Assembly (NCBI GenBank): GCA_945903645.1
Contig: CAMDOM010000002.1
Location: forward strand, 104,034-168,033
DNA from: Chryseobacterium gleum
GTDB lineage: Bacteria; Bacteroidota; Bacteroidia; UBA10329
DNA: 64,000 nucleotides
Direction of reading: 5' to 3'
In this document: positions 43,689-53,733 of the stretch, piece after piece
Layout of the letters: each line of letters starts with the position of its first letter
Numbering within the stretch: the first letter of the stretch is position 1
Translations under genes and position numbers: made by a program
The notes under the pieces: generated by a model
Seen by the model: the letters and a program-made list of their open reading frames with translations, nothing else
The model's database searches: none
Told to the model about the DNA's origin: nothing

Positions 43689-46337
43689 CTAATCAATTAT
43701 GAGTATTGACAACCCTTGATCTATGCCCGTAACCACCAATCGCTGGGCTGTGGGCATGGCAACAACATCAAACAGAGATGAACCATTAAGCGGAAATCCT
43801 TCTAGGGGCACACCCGTAGCATCGAACAACATTACTTGGTTATCTTCTGGAAAGGAATACCCAATGCCAAAACGATTTTTAGCCAACTCAATGGAAAAAG
43901 GACCAACAGCACCGGGTGATAACCGCTGTTCGAAAATCATTTTTTTCGAGGCAGCAAACACCATCAGCACATTGAGGTCGGACAACACAAACTCTGGTTC
44001 GCCATCGGTATTCAAATCTGCCACCATAAACTGATGTTCTGGGCTGCATTTGAGGAATTCAATTTGCTTCACCTTTCCATCCAAACCAATATGATGCACT
44101 GTGCCTTGCGTATCGGTAACGTAAAACCCTGTATGCTTCTGATTTTTGGAAGAAAAAGGTTGGATAACGGCATTACTAGATAGTTCAATTTCTTCTTTAA
44201 TCGCAACGCGTTTTGCACCTGTTCTTTCCAACAGATGGATTTTACCGCTGCTCTCTGCAACACACAGGTAATCTTTCTTTTGTGCCGAAAGATGGGCTAC
44301 CGCGGTAGTGACAGGTGAACTTGTTTTCTCAAATTTCCACCCTTTCACCTGCTTGCCATCTATCCCAAAGTTGTAGACCCGTTTATTTTTGCAGGCCACA
44401 AGTAAGCGATATTCATACTTACCGTCATAATCTATGATTTGCATGGGTGCAGACAAAGGCGATTCTAGATTGACGGGAAAACCCGCCACATCCTTGCCGT
44501 TTCTATCCCAAAGGTGGATTTGTTTGCTGGTGCTAAAGAGGTAATTGAGACTGGCATCGGCTTTGGAGCCCACCTGAACTGCCTTGCCTACAATGGGCTC
44601 GCTTAGTGCGCGCTTAAATAATTCTTGGCCCGTTTGGTTGAACAAATACACATTACTCGAGGCATCTTGAGCAAAAACCTCAGGCTCTTTCGATAGATGA
44701 TTGCGCATCCACAATGGGCGCCCTAGCACTTGAGCATCCATACTTGCTACTGATTCGTTACTTGATTTACTATTCCAATCGGGATTGTATTGCCAATACA
44801 CATTGGCGTAAAACGCTTTGCCGGTGCTACTAAACTGTGCTCCAAAGGCTGGCAATTGCTCAAACAACTCCTGCAAATTATTCCACATACGTGCGCCATC
44901 AGAAGATAGGTGCGCTTGTATGACCTGCTTTGCCTGCGACAGTCTATTGAAGCTAAACACATTGAACGATGAGCTAAACTGTTCCATAAAGGTGGCAAAC
45001 TTGGCATCGGTGGCTAGGGTGCGGTCGGCTTGCAACTGAAGAACATAGGCTTGAACCGCTTCGGCTGTGCTCCCAAAAATGATGAAGTCGTTGTAGCGAG
45101 TAAAGTAGTTGCCCTCTACATCCGCCATGGCTTCTCCAAATATGAGTTGCAACAATCCAGGTATAGGCATAGCCCGAACTGTGGCTGTGTCTGAACCTGC
45201 CTTATCTGCCAAACTATGCACCAACTTGTCTGCCAGTTCGGGCGAGTTCACTTGAAACAACGCAAATGCCTTGCCCGACTTTTGCACCGATGAAGTACCC
45301 AACACACAGGTGCCAAACTGCTTGCCCATCCACGGAAAGAAATGTTGGCGCACATCGACCTTAAGGGCCGCATTCAATGTGTCCATGCGTTGTTTATACG
45401 CGACAGCTGCATTGCGCTGCTCCAATTGCTGCACATAGTCGAGCTGCAACTTTTGCATATCGCTAATGCCAAACATTAAAAAGGAAGATGTCTGATCAGG
45501 TATGGCCGACTGAAAGGTGAGTTGTTGTGGTTTTTGATTATGAAACAGCCCAAGCAATGTGGGCAACGAATCGGAGGTGTAGCTAAACCCATTCATTACG
45601 GAGCCTTCGGGTTCGGTGCTTACATCAAGGGCAATCCAATCGCCCATTTCATTCCATAACGAAGAGGCACGGAATAAACGCAAGGGCAGGCGCACAAACA
45701 GATTCATTTGCACGTTTTTGCCCGCTGCTGTGCGCGCCATTTGCAAGCGCTTATCGGTATGCAATGCTTTGCCAGTTTCTAATGCTTCGAATGACTGTGC
45801 TAACAACTTCGGACTATCGCTCACCACTATAAACCCTTGCACAGCGGCTACCGACAGTCCCCAAGCAGCATGGGTAAGCACGCTATGGATTCCTATCTTA
45901 TAAGCCTGAAATGCTGAGGTAGCCAACACATTCTCGAGGATTATCTCCAAGTCTTCCGCAGGAATAGCTGCCTTGGGTTGAATTACCGTAAGGACATGCA
46001 TGCCCGAATCTCCATGCACCGTGTGGAATGAATGCAACACAGATGCACCTTCTAAGCTAAGTTCGCCCCGAACCAACGAATCGAGTAGCAAACTGCGCTG
46101 CATTGGCACACCGAAGGATGGTGCCGATAGCATCAATTGCGCATAGGGCAACTCCATCAACGGGGTGATAGCAGCGCGCATATCTGCAAACTCCAAAAGT
46201 ACACTGGCCGAAAGAGGCACTGCTTCCAGTGGCTCTACATTACGCTCTTCGGCAGTACTGCCCCAAAAATAGACCCCAACACCAACCGCAATGGCGATGA
46301 CTAGGACAATGCCTACAAGAATGAGATTACGTTTCAA
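43689..46337 (-). CDS. Membrane-anchored DUF3352-like protein with beta-propeller-like C-terminus
   Basis: The 882-residue product has one N-terminal membrane anchor (LILVGIVLVIAIAVGVGVYF). Residues about 40-530 resemble DUF3352-type proteins (VPLSASVLLEFADMRAAI). The C-terminal 330 residues contain propeller-like blade motifs (HLWDRNGKDVAGFPVNLESP, VMLFDATGVPLEGFPLNGSS). The start codon is TTG; the frame is open upstream but has no ATG. It is first of a group with the lipoprotein and OmpA-family genes, and may work with them in the envelope. Confidence 0.6.
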   Translation of the reverse strand: MKRNLILVGIVLVIAIAVGVGVYFWGSTAEERNVEPLEAVPLSASVLLEFADMRAAITPLMELPYAQLMLSAPSFGVPMQRSLLLDSLVRGELSLEGASVLHSFHTVHGDSGMHVLTVIQPKAAIPAEDLEIILENVLATSAFQAYKIGIHSVLTHAAWGLSVAAVQGFIVVSDSPKLLAQSFEALETGKALHTDKRLQMARTAAGKNVQMNLFVRLPLRLFRASSLWNEMGDWIALDVSTEPEGSVMNGFSYTSDSLPTLLGLFHNQKPQQLTFQSAIPDQTSSFLMFGISDMQKLQLDYVQQLEQRNAAVAYKQRMDTLNAALKVDVRQHFFPWMGKQFGTCVLGTSSVQKSGKAFALFQVNSPELADKLVHSLADKAGSDTATVRAMPIPGLLQLIFGEAMADVEGNYFTRYNDFIIFGSTAEAVQAYVLQLQADRTLATDAKFATFMEQFSSSFNVFSFNRLSQAKQVIQAHLSSDGARMWNNLQELFEQLPAFGAQFSSTGKAFYANVYWQYNPDWNSKSSNESVASMDAQVLGRPLWMRNHLSKEPEVFAQDASSNVYLFNQTGQELFKRALSEPIVGKAVQVGSKADASLNYLFSTSKQIHLWDRNGKDVAGFPVNLESPLSAPMQIIDYDGKYEYRLLVACKNKRVYNFGIDGKQVKGWKFEKTSSPVTTAVAHLSAQKKDYLCVAESSGKIHLLERTGAKRVAIKEEIELSSNAVIQPFSSKNQKHTGFYVTDTQGTVHHIGLDGKVKQIEFLKCSPEHQFMVADLNTDGEPEFVLSDLNVLMVFAASKKMIFEQRLSPGAVGPFSIELAKNRFGIGYSFPEDNQVMLFDATGVPLEGFPLNGSSLFDVVAMPTAQRLVVTGIDQGLSILIID

Positions 46338-46438
46338 AGGATTGGCGAGCCTAGATTTCGTTTGTTCGAACGAGATGAACGCAAATTTAACACAATCAAT
46401 GGGGAAGTACCGACTTTAGACAGCTTTTGTAAGAATGA

Positions 46439-48523
46439 TTAATACTTCAATAACGCCTCTATGGCTTTTGCCACTTTTTCATCTGACGGTATCATTGCAG
46501 TTTCTAAGGTGCTATTGAGCGGAATGGCAGGCATATCTTCCGAACCTACAACCCTCACTGGCGCATCTAGCGCTTGAAAGCAGTTGTCGGAAATGCGCCC
46601 TGCTATGCTTTGTGCAAACGAGTTAGAAACTGGTTCTTCAGTAACCACCAAGCAGCGACCATGCCTACGCGCTGTAGCATATATTAGCTCTTCATCTAAC
46701 GGTTGCAACGTTCTTAGGTCGATAACCTCCACTTGGCCTTTGAATGCCTTTGCCGCATTCTTGCTCCAATACACTCCCCTTCCGTATGTAATTATGCCAA
46801 TACTTTCGCCCTTTACAATTGCTTCGGCCGTGGCTTCAAGCACTACCCTACCCTTTCCAAATGGAATCACATAATCTTCGCTGGGCTCTATGGTTCGGGC
46901 TTCTTCGGTGCCTTTGATCTTGCTCCAATACAACCCTTTGTGTTCGAGCATCACTATAGGATTGGGGTCGTAATAAGCAGCTTTCATCAATCCTTTCAAG
47001 TCTGCTCCCGAACTAGGGTAGGCCACTTTGATGCCCTTGATGTTGCACAACACACTTTCTACACTACTGCTGTGATAAGGGCCTCCACTACCGTAGGCCC
47101 CAATGGGTACACGAAGAATACAGCTTACAGGCCATTTGCCATTGCTTAAAAAACAGGAGCGACTTACTTCGGTGAACAACTGATTAAGTCCCGGCCATAT
47201 ATAATCGGCAAACTGCACTTCTACTATGGGTTTGAGCCCTGCGGCACTCATGCCCACAGTGCTACCAATAATAAACGCTTCCTGAATGGGTGTGTTAAAT
47301 ACCCGATGATCGCCAAAGGTTTCGGCAAGAGTGGCTGCTTCGCGAAACACACCTCCCAATCTACGGCCCACATCTTGCCCATAGAGCAAACATTCGGGGT
47401 GCTTAGCCATCAATTCGCGAATGGCAAACAAGGCGCTATCTACCATTACGGTAGGTTCTTTGCCTGCGGGGCTGCGCTCTCCCACTTCTTCTGTGATAGG
47501 TGTTGAGGCAAACACATGGGTAAACAAATCTTCGGGACGTGGGTCTTCGAAGGTCAGTGCTTTTTCATATTCTTTTTGCACAAACGCACGGGCCTCCGCT
47601 TCTATAGCCAGCAATTCTGCCTCGGCAAAGTCTGCTTGCAGCATGGTGGCATGTAATAGTGGAAATGGGTCGCGCTTGGCATGGGTGGCCAAATCTTCGG
47701 GAGTGCGGTAAAAGTCCATGCGCACCCCAGAGGTATGGTGGTTGAGCAATGGCACTTTGGCATGCACCAAAATGGGCCTACGTTGCACCCTCACGGTGTG
47801 TATGGCCAGCTGCATAGTCGTATAGCATTCCACAAAATCGCTGCCATTAATGGTGAACACTTCCAGCCCTGGAAAGCCTTTGGCATAGGCCGTGGCATCC
47901 ATAGCACGTATTTCATCGGCATTGGCAGATATGTCCCACTCGTTGTCTTGCACCACATAAATAATGGGTAATTGCTTAAGCACCGCCATTTGCAACGCTT
48001 CCGACACTTCGCCCTCGGTCATGGCGGCATCACCAATGCTGCACACCACAATGGGTTTTAGCGATAGGTTGGCGTCCAGCTTCATAGTTTCGCGATATTG
48101 AATGCCCATGGCTATGCCTGTAGTAGGAATTACCTGCATGCCTGTTGCGGAACTTTGATGCGCAATTTTGGGCATGTCATCGCGCTTCAAACTGGGGTGA
48201 CTGTAGTAGGTGCGACCGCCAGAAAAAGGGTCATCGCGCTTGGCCAATAGTTGCAGCATAAGCTCATGGGGCTGCAACCCAATGCCCAACAATATCGAAT
48301 CGTCCCTATAATATGGGGCTACAAAATCTTGAGGCAGCAATTGCAGCGCCACTGCAAGCTGTATGGCTTCGTGGCCACGGCTGGTGGCATGAACATATTT
48401 GCTGGTAATCCTCGCGTTTTCTTCATACAGAACCGTCATAGCTTTAGCGTTACACATGAGAGTGTAGGCCTTTTGGAGCAATTCGCGCGGCAGGTCAACT
48501 TTGTTTTTTGTAACCGATGTCAT
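46439..48523 (-). CDS. Fused E1 alpha/beta 2-oxoacid dehydrogenase (probably branched-chain type)
   Basis: A 694-residue fusion: E1 alpha at about 1-330 with the thiamine diphosphate segment VVCSIGDAAMTEGEVSEALQ, and E1 beta at about 350-694 (YGQDVGRRLGGVFREA, EVQFADYIWPGLNQL). Both halves are separate genes in many bacteria; the fusion is common in Bacteroidota. It decarboxylates 2-oxoacids, probably from branched-chain amino acids, and passes the acyl group to an E2 not present here. Confidence 0.9.
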   Translation of the reverse strand: MTSVTKNKVDLPRELLQKAYTLMCNAKAMTVLYEENARITSKYVHATSRGHEAIQLAVALQLLPQDFVAPYYRDDSILLGIGLQPHELMLQLLAKRDDPFSGGRTYYSHPSLKRDDMPKIAHQSSATGMQVIPTTGIAMGIQYRETMKLDANLSLKPIVVCSIGDAAMTEGEVSEALQMAVLKQLPIIYVVQDNEWDISANADEIRAMDATAYAKGFPGLEVFTINGSDFVECYTTMQLAIHTVRVQRRPILVHAKVPLLNHHTSGVRMDFYRTPEDLATHAKRDPFPLLHATMLQADFAEAELLAIEAEARAFVQKEYEKALTFEDPRPEDLFTHVFASTPITEEVGERSPAGKEPTVMVDSALFAIRELMAKHPECLLYGQDVGRRLGGVFREAATLAETFGDHRVFNTPIQEAFIIGSTVGMSAAGLKPIVEVQFADYIWPGLNQLFTEVSRSCFLSNGKWPVSCILRVPIGAYGSGGPYHSSSVESVLCNIKGIKVAYPSSGADLKGLMKAAYYDPNPIVMLEHKGLYWSKIKGTEEARTIEPSEDYVIPFGKGRVVLEATAEAIVKGESIGIITYGRGVYWSKNAAKAFKGQVEVIDLRTLQPLDEELIYATARRHGRCLVVTEEPVSNSFAQSIAGRISDNCFQALDAPVRVVGSEDMPAIPLNSTLETAMIPSDEKVAKAIEALLKY

Positions 48524-48527
48524 GCAA

Positions 48528-48535
48528 CAAAAATA
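48528..48535 (-). promoter_or_regulatory. -7 element of the E1 fusion gene
   Basis: The minus strand reads TATTTTTG, ending 4 nt before the ATG at 48523, which suggests a leaderless transcript. Confidence 0.45.
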
Positions 48536-48706
48536 GGGGATTGAGGAATGACGAATAATACACTTTAAGGGATAGTGTCTTTTGCTCCTTTAATCCCACT
48601 AAAATGTGTGCAAAAAACTTCTTCCTCAAAACAAAATCAAACCCCTTAGTCTGCTGAGCAACACACAAACAATGCACGCATTCTATTAAATCTATATATT
48701 AGCCCC

Positions 48707-50134
48707 ATGAAAAAACTTTTCCTCTCCATCGCTATTGCCTCCATGCCTTCATGGACATTTGCACAGGGCACTATTATAGAAGATACCCTAATTCTTCACC
48801 TCACCACAGCCGACATTGATGTGCTGCTGTCGGATGCAGGTCTGCCATCAGGCATTTTACCCTTGGAGTACGAAGTAGATGTGCATCGCATAGTATATGA
48901 CACTCCCGACCCGAACGGCAACCCTACCTATGCTTCGGGCTTGGTGTTTATCCCTACCAATGTGCCTTGCCCCTTGCCACTTATCTCCTATATGCATGGC
49001 ACTAAGGTTATAAAAGAAGAAACGTTCTACTACCTGCGGGACGAATGGTTTTTGGGCGCAGTAATGTCATCGTCAGGTTATGTATCGACCATGGCCGATT
49101 ATTTGGGATTGGGTTTTAGCCCGGGGTTCCACCCTTACCAACACAATCGCTCGCAGGCCACGGCTACCATCGACTTATTGCGGGTAGCCAAATCCATTTG
49201 CGCGGCTACCGATGCAGAGCTTAATGGACAGTTGTTTCTTACAGGATATTCTCAAGGTGGACACGCCACTTTAGGTACGCATCAAATAATTCAAGAAGAG
49301 TACGCCAACGAGTTTACCGTAACCGCCTCGGCACCCGGCAGCGGCCCCTACAACCTTTCGGGCAATCAGTTTGATATGGTTGCTGCGCTTGAGCCTTATG
49401 CTGTGCCGGGCTATTTGCCGTATCTTATCTTGTCGTATCAAAGCGTGTATGGCGATTGGTACACCGATTACTCCGAAATTTTCACGCCTCCCTACGACCA
49501 AACGCTTCCTCCCCTATTTGATGGTACACATAGCTTTGGCGAGATAAACGAAGCAATGAACGATACACCAAGATTGATTATTGTACCCGAATATGCCGAT
49601 GCATTTTTTGGCGACCCGAATCACCCAGCCATGGTCGCATTGCGCGAAAACGATGTGTACGATTGGGTGCCCGAGGCGCCAGTATTGCTCAACTATTGCA
49701 GTTCTGACCAAGAAGTGACCTATCTCAACGCCTTGTTTACCGAGCAATGGATGAATGATCTGGGTGCTACCAACGTTACTTCCATAGAACGATCTAGCAC
49801 CCTAAGCCATTACGAATGCGCACAGCCTACCTTGTTGTTTTCCAAAGGCTGGTTTGACAGTTTGGTAGAATGGTGTCCTGCGGGTGTAAACGACCGCGAG
49901 GTGATGATGGATGTGAATGTGCAGCCCAACCTTGTTCAGGATGGGTTTATTCGCCTTACGAATAGCTACCCTGTAGAATTGACGCTTACCGATTTGAGCG
50001 GCCGCCAACTAATACAACGCTCAGTACGCGATAGCAATGCTGCCATTCCATTGCCCAATGGTGCTAGTGGCATGTTTTTCGTAACGGTGCGAAGCGGCAA
50101 CTCTCAACGCGTGCAGCGAATTGTGGTGTTGTAA
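48707..50134 (+). CDS. Secreted alpha/beta hydrolase with T9SS sorting domain
   Basis: The 475-residue protein has a signal peptide (MKKLFLSIAIASMPSWTFAQ), an alpha/beta hydrolase domain at about 45-390 with the nucleophile elbow FLTGYSQGGHATLG, a likely acid in LLNYCSSDQEV and a catalytic His in STLSHYECAQP, and a C-terminal sorting domain (VELTLTDLSGRQLIQRSVRD). The pattern resembles secretory lipases. Substrate is not known. A strong terminator follows. Confidence 0.85.
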   Translation: MKKLFLSIAIASMPSWTFAQGTIIEDTLILHLTTADIDVLLSDAGLPSGILPLEYEVDVHRIVYDTPDPNGNPTYASGLVFIPTNVPCPLPLISYMHGTKVIKEETFYYLRDEWFLGAVMSSSGYVSTMADYLGLGFSPGFHPYQHNRSQATATIDLLRVAKSICAATDAELNGQLFLTGYSQGGHATLGTHQIIQEEYANEFTVTASAPGSGPYNLSGNQFDMVAALEPYAVPGYLPYLILSYQSVYGDWYTDYSEIFTPPYDQTLPPLFDGTHSFGEINEAMNDTPRLIIVPEYADAFFGDPNHPAMVALRENDVYDWVPEAPVLLNYCSSDQEVTYLNALFTEQWMNDLGATNVTSIERSSTLSHYECAQPTLLFSKGWFDSLVEWCPAGVNDREVMMDVNVQPNLVQDGFIRLTNSYPVELTLTDLSGRQLIQRSVRDSNAAIPLPNGASGMFFVTVRSGNSQRVQRIVVL

Positions 50135-50159
50135 AATCTAGTTGCTTTTTAAACAAGAA

Positions 50160-50195
50160 AAAGGTCCAAAGGAAAAACGATTCCTTTGGACCTTT
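50160..50195. terminator. Bidirectional terminator between the hydrolase and btuG-like genes
   Basis: AAAGGTCCAAAGGAA and TTCCTTTGGACCTTT form a perfect 15-bp stem with a 6-nt loop between convergent genes. Confidence 0.9.
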
Positions 50196-50213
50196 GGTTT
50201 TAAGGGTAGTGAC

Positions 50214-51236
50214 TTAAGGTTGTGTAAAACAGAAATTACCCGGAATTACCCCCACATTAAACGTGTCTATAGCCGCACCTGCATCGGTGTAGCAATACAC
50301 TTTGCCGTTTTGGTTGTAGTCTAACGGGTCGGAAGTGTAGATAGTGCTGGCAGCTTTATCCACCCCAAGTTTGTAATAGTAGCCTGCAATTATGGGCGTT
50401 GAAGGAATCGTTTCTACATCAATGGAGCACGCATATACCCCACCATCAAGAAAATAGAGCATGGTGCCTGCTGCATTGGTTTGCAAATTTCCGGGATAGC
50501 TATCCAGTGAAGTGAAATCTAAGCTCAACTCCATGTCTAAGTTAGCTGGATTGATTCGTGCCAATTTGGGCAACTCCACTTGAAATCCACCTGTAGTTAG
50601 CACCCACAATTTGTTGTTGGCATCCACCGTAAGGCTCGATGGTTCTTCGCCAATCATAACACTATCGGTAATTTGGTCGGTAGTGGTATTGATGCTATAT
50701 ACATAGCCGCTACCAGCGCCTGCGGCAAACACAGTGCTGTCAATTACCACCATCTCTTCCACCCAGCCATTGGTGGCAATAGCGCCAGTAATGGTGAGGT
50801 TTTCTGGGTTAAAAATGGTGATGGTGTTGGAATACAAATCACTCACGTAGGCTTTGGTATTGCTCACAAAAGCTATGAAGCGAGGTGAATTAAGTCCAGA
50901 AATAGTACCCGCAGAAGTTAAATCGGAGAGGTTAACCACTTCAATTTTGCCCGAATTGTTGACTACGATATAGCCTTTGTCGCCACGCACGGCCATAGAC
51001 TGCGCCACATCGCCCAATGGAATTTCGTTCACAGCAGTGAATACATCGTTAGTCAATGTATCGTTTACCTTATTAAAGAACGACAGCGAAGCATTGCCAC
51101 CACCAAAATTGCCTTCGTTGAGGATGAATACCCCATTGGTAAAGGAGTTCACATCCACCGTTGGGTCTTCGGTATCCGAATCGCAAGAGGTTAATACAAA
51201 AAAAGAAAACAAGGAAAACAGCAGGATTTTTTTCAT
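50214..51236 (-). CDS. BtuG-like surface beta-propeller lipoprotein (YncE/DUF5074 type)
   Basis: A 340-residue lipoprotein (signal ending FFVLTSCDSDTED, acidic after the Cys, as in surface-exported lipoproteins). The mature part is a beta propeller with repeated blades (GDVAQSMAVRGDKGYIVVNN, SGKIEVVNLSDLTSAGTISG, SNTITIFNPENLTITGAI). In Bacteroides, BtuG is a surface propeller that binds vitamin B12 for the BtuB receptor. Here it follows a riboswitch-controlled BtuB-like gene by 42 bp, so the same role is inferred. Confidence 0.8.
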   Translation of the reverse strand: MKKILLFSLFSFFVLTSCDSDTEDPTVDVNSFTNGVFILNEGNFGGGNASLSFFNKVNDTLTNDVFTAVNEIPLGDVAQSMAVRGDKGYIVVNNSGKIEVVNLSDLTSAGTISGLNSPRFIAFVSNTKAYVSDLYSNTITIFNPENLTITGAIATNGWVEEMVVIDSTVFAAGAGSGYVYSINTTTDQITDSVMIGEEPSSLTVDANNKLWVLTTGGFQVELPKLARINPANLDMELSLDFTSLDSYPGNLQTNAAGTMLYFLDGGVYACSIDVETIPSTPIIAGYYYKLGVDKAASTIYTSDPLDYNQNGKVYCYTDAGAAIDTFNVGVIPGNFCFTQP

Positions 51237-51278
51237 GATGATTATTGGTTTGATTGGTTGTTTTTAATTGATTTAGGT

Positions 51279-53186
51279 TTAAGATGAAAAGGTGTAGGAT
51301 AGTGTAACTCTAAAAGCTCTGCCCGGCATGGGGCGCCAAGCAATGGCTTGGTACTGTTGATTGAAAAGATTGTCGATAGCCCCACCCAATTGCAGGGCAT
51401 GCTGCTTTATTGGAAGGCGATAGGAGGCCGAAATCCAGCTAACATGAAATGCAGAAAGACTACTCAAATTGTCGGATGAGGTGTAGCGTTGCCCTGTGTA
51501 TTGGAGGCCATACATGCCCACAAGCCCTTTCCATTGCACCGAAAGATGGCCTTTGGCGCTGTGAATAGGGGTGTATATCAATTGTTTTCCAACGGCTTCA
51601 TCGCTCGGGGTCATACTTTGGGTTACGGTGCTTTGCGTGAAATCGTATTCGGTATGCAACGACACCTGCACTTTACGAATAGTGGCACCCAATTGCAGTT
51701 GCAGTTCAACGCCCTGTGCCAACACCTTGCGCATGTTTTTCGGGCTCCAAATGCTACCTGCTCCTGGGGTCCACAAAATCCAGTTGTCCACCTCGGTGTG
51801 GAAATAGGTGGCGTTTACATCGAAATTGAATTTGTCCCAGCGTTTATAAAACCGCATTCCTGTTTCGAACGAAAAGCCTGTTTCGTTTTTCAAATCAGGG
51901 TTGCCGCCCGGAGTCCAATAGAGGTCGTTGAGGGAAGGTGTTCGAAAATTACGCGACACATTGGCCGATATTTTCCACCATTTTAAGGCATCTATCTCCA
52001 CCCCTGCTAAGGCTTGCACAGGGCTAAATTGGGCGTTTATCAAATCTTCTCGCGCCATAGCTTGTGCACTGAGCCATGAGGTTGGCGCATACGAAAGAGA
52101 GGCGAATAGCGCTTGCCAATGGCGCCAAACAGTCTCATGGCTATATGCTGAGTCCGAAATGGCGCGCTCGCTGCTATGGTCCATGCCTGACTTGAGCTCC
52201 AATTTTCGCGAAAGTTGATAGCGATAGCGCACAATAGTTTTGCTGGCTTGGTAGAGGTAGGGATAGCGGTAGTGATCGTTGCCATAGTATTCCTGCTGCC
52301 CTTGGATATAGGCAGTTGTGACCTCCAACAGCGATTTTGTACCCACACGTTTGTAACGCAATGCCAACCAAATATCCCTATCCCAAAGGGTTTCTTTTGT
52401 AGATGCCATAAGCATGGTGGCAGGGAGCAAGCGGTTGGTTTCTGATAAGCGAAAGTGCAGTGCCAGACCGTTGGCCTTGTTTAGCGCATAACCAATGGAT
52501 TGACTTACACCCCAAAGCTGCATGTCGGCATGTTCCATAGTGCGCATGGGGTGGTTTAACTTGCCCAAATCGGTGTAGTTAAAATCGTTTTTGGCTTGGC
52601 GATAGTTGAAGGACGTGTTGGCCCACAGCTTGTTTTTGCGCAGTTGCACTTTAGCACCAGCTGAATAGCTATGAAACGAGCCCCATTCGCCCGAGACAGT
52701 TGCAGTGATACCATTGGCCAATCTTGGGGTATGTTCAATCAACTCGATGGTGCCACCAATACCGCCAGAATGATGGGGCATAGCCGCTGCACCTGATAGC
52801 AGGCGAATGCCGCCCAAACCGTTAATCGGCATGGCACCCAAATCGCTCACACCCAGCATGGGGTCGTTGATGGAAATTCCCATCCAAACCACTTGGGTGT
52901 GGCCCGCAGTGGTACCGCGCATGGAGAAGGTGGCAATTCCTCCCGGACCATAGGCACGCACCTGCACATTGCCTTGCAGTTGCAACACGGTTGCCACATC
53001 TTGATGGGTGCTCAGTTGCAGCAACACACTATCGGTGGTGGTTTGCTTGGTTCCTATGGCATTGGCAATACGATACGCATCCACCCGCACCTCGGGATAG
53101 GTTAACGAATCGGTGACCTGAGGGAATGCAGAAACACACCACAGGCTAAAAGCCGCGCAAAAGAGGACTACTCTTATCATGAACAT
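51279..53186 (-). CDS. btuB: BtuB-like TonB-dependent vitamin B12 receptor
   Basis: The 635-residue receptor has a signal peptide, a plug (TATVLQ-like QDVATVLQLQGNVQVRAYGPG, GGIGGTIELIEHTPRLANGI) and a barrel ending RVTLSYTFSS with the terminal aromatic. It lacks the N-terminal regulatory domain seen in the receptor at 7334, as expected for BtuB-type proteins. A cobalamin riboswitch lies directly upstream on the same strand, which identifies the likely ligand as B12 or a cobamide. The BtuG-like gene is cotranscribed. Confidence 0.88.
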   Translation of the reverse strand: MFMIRVVLFCAAFSLWCVSAFPQVTDSLTYPEVRVDAYRIANAIGTKQTTTDSVLLQLSTHQDVATVLQLQGNVQVRAYGPGGIATFSMRGTTAGHTQVVWMGISINDPMLGVSDLGAMPINGLGGIRLLSGAAAMPHHSGGIGGTIELIEHTPRLANGITATVSGEWGSFHSYSAGAKVQLRKNKLWANTSFNYRQAKNDFNYTDLGKLNHPMRTMEHADMQLWGVSQSIGYALNKANGLALHFRLSETNRLLPATMLMASTKETLWDRDIWLALRYKRVGTKSLLEVTTAYIQGQQEYYGNDHYRYPYLYQASKTIVRYRYQLSRKLELKSGMDHSSERAISDSAYSHETVWRHWQALFASLSYAPTSWLSAQAMAREDLINAQFSPVQALAGVEIDALKWWKISANVSRNFRTPSLNDLYWTPGGNPDLKNETGFSFETGMRFYKRWDKFNFDVNATYFHTEVDNWILWTPGAGSIWSPKNMRKVLAQGVELQLQLGATIRKVQVSLHTEYDFTQSTVTQSMTPSDEAVGKQLIYTPIHSAKGHLSVQWKGLVGMYGLQYTGQRYTSSDNLSSLSAFHVSWISASYRLPIKQHALQLGGAIDNLFNQQYQAIAWRPMPGRAFRVTLSYTFSS

Positions 53187-53227
53187 TTTTCATTTCCATC
53201 CTTTCTTCCCGAAGGGGGTGGAAACAT

Positions 53228-53412
53228 GATGCTTGAGGCAGGTCTTCTGACTTGTTCTACTTTCTATCGGGCCTTCCCATTGCGCTTTGCAACAGTGGCA
53301 CTGGTTATTCAGAAAGTTCCTAATTCAATACATGAACTAGGATAAAGAACTTACAGCTGCGGGAACAGTATCCGATTCTCACGGAATTCCCATTTTAATC
53401 CGTCCCATTCGA
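53228..53412 (-). promoter_or_regulatory. Cobalamin riboswitch
   Basis: The minus strand has the class-defining blocks in order: GGGAATTCCGTGAGAATC, then ACTGTTCCCGCAGCTGTAAG, the GCCACTG box, GGGAAGGCC and the closing AGTCAGAAGACCTGCCTC. It ends about 40 nt before the btuB-like ATG, so control is probably at translation initiation, since no terminator hairpin with a T tract is seen between them. Confidence 0.95.
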
Positions 53413-53528
53413 AATGAATGTTCAAGAACCAAAAGCGGGGCAAATGTAGAAAGGTTATCGGAACAAAACGGTTATCTTTTTTTTGTACCAGTAGAGGCAA
53501 TGTACCAAAATCTCATGCCAGGATACTG

Positions 53529-53668
53529 TTTCACGCAAAGTGGCTAAGACGCTAAGAAAACGGGAGAAACAAATGGAAGGAATACATATTAAATGGAGTA
53601 CATCGCAAACTACATACTTGGTAATTGTAATTATTAGAAACTTTGCGTCTTCGCGGCTTTGCGAGAAA
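53529..53668. repeat. Pair of inverted REP-like repeats (CGCAAAG type)
   Basis: TTTCACGCAAAG at the left end and CTTTGCGAGAAA at the right end bound a 140-bp unit. The 28-base ends match at 23 positions in inverted orientation. This CGCAAAG/ACGC-type repeat occurs in intergenic regions of many bacterial genomes. The interior is AT-rich and non-coding. It lies between the riboswitch and the CoA transferase 3' end. Confidence 0.65.
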
Positions 53669-53733
53669 AAATCTTCTCAATATCGTACAACGTGAAAAAC
53701 AAAAGCGTTACGGTAATGCCCGCGTATGGGGAA

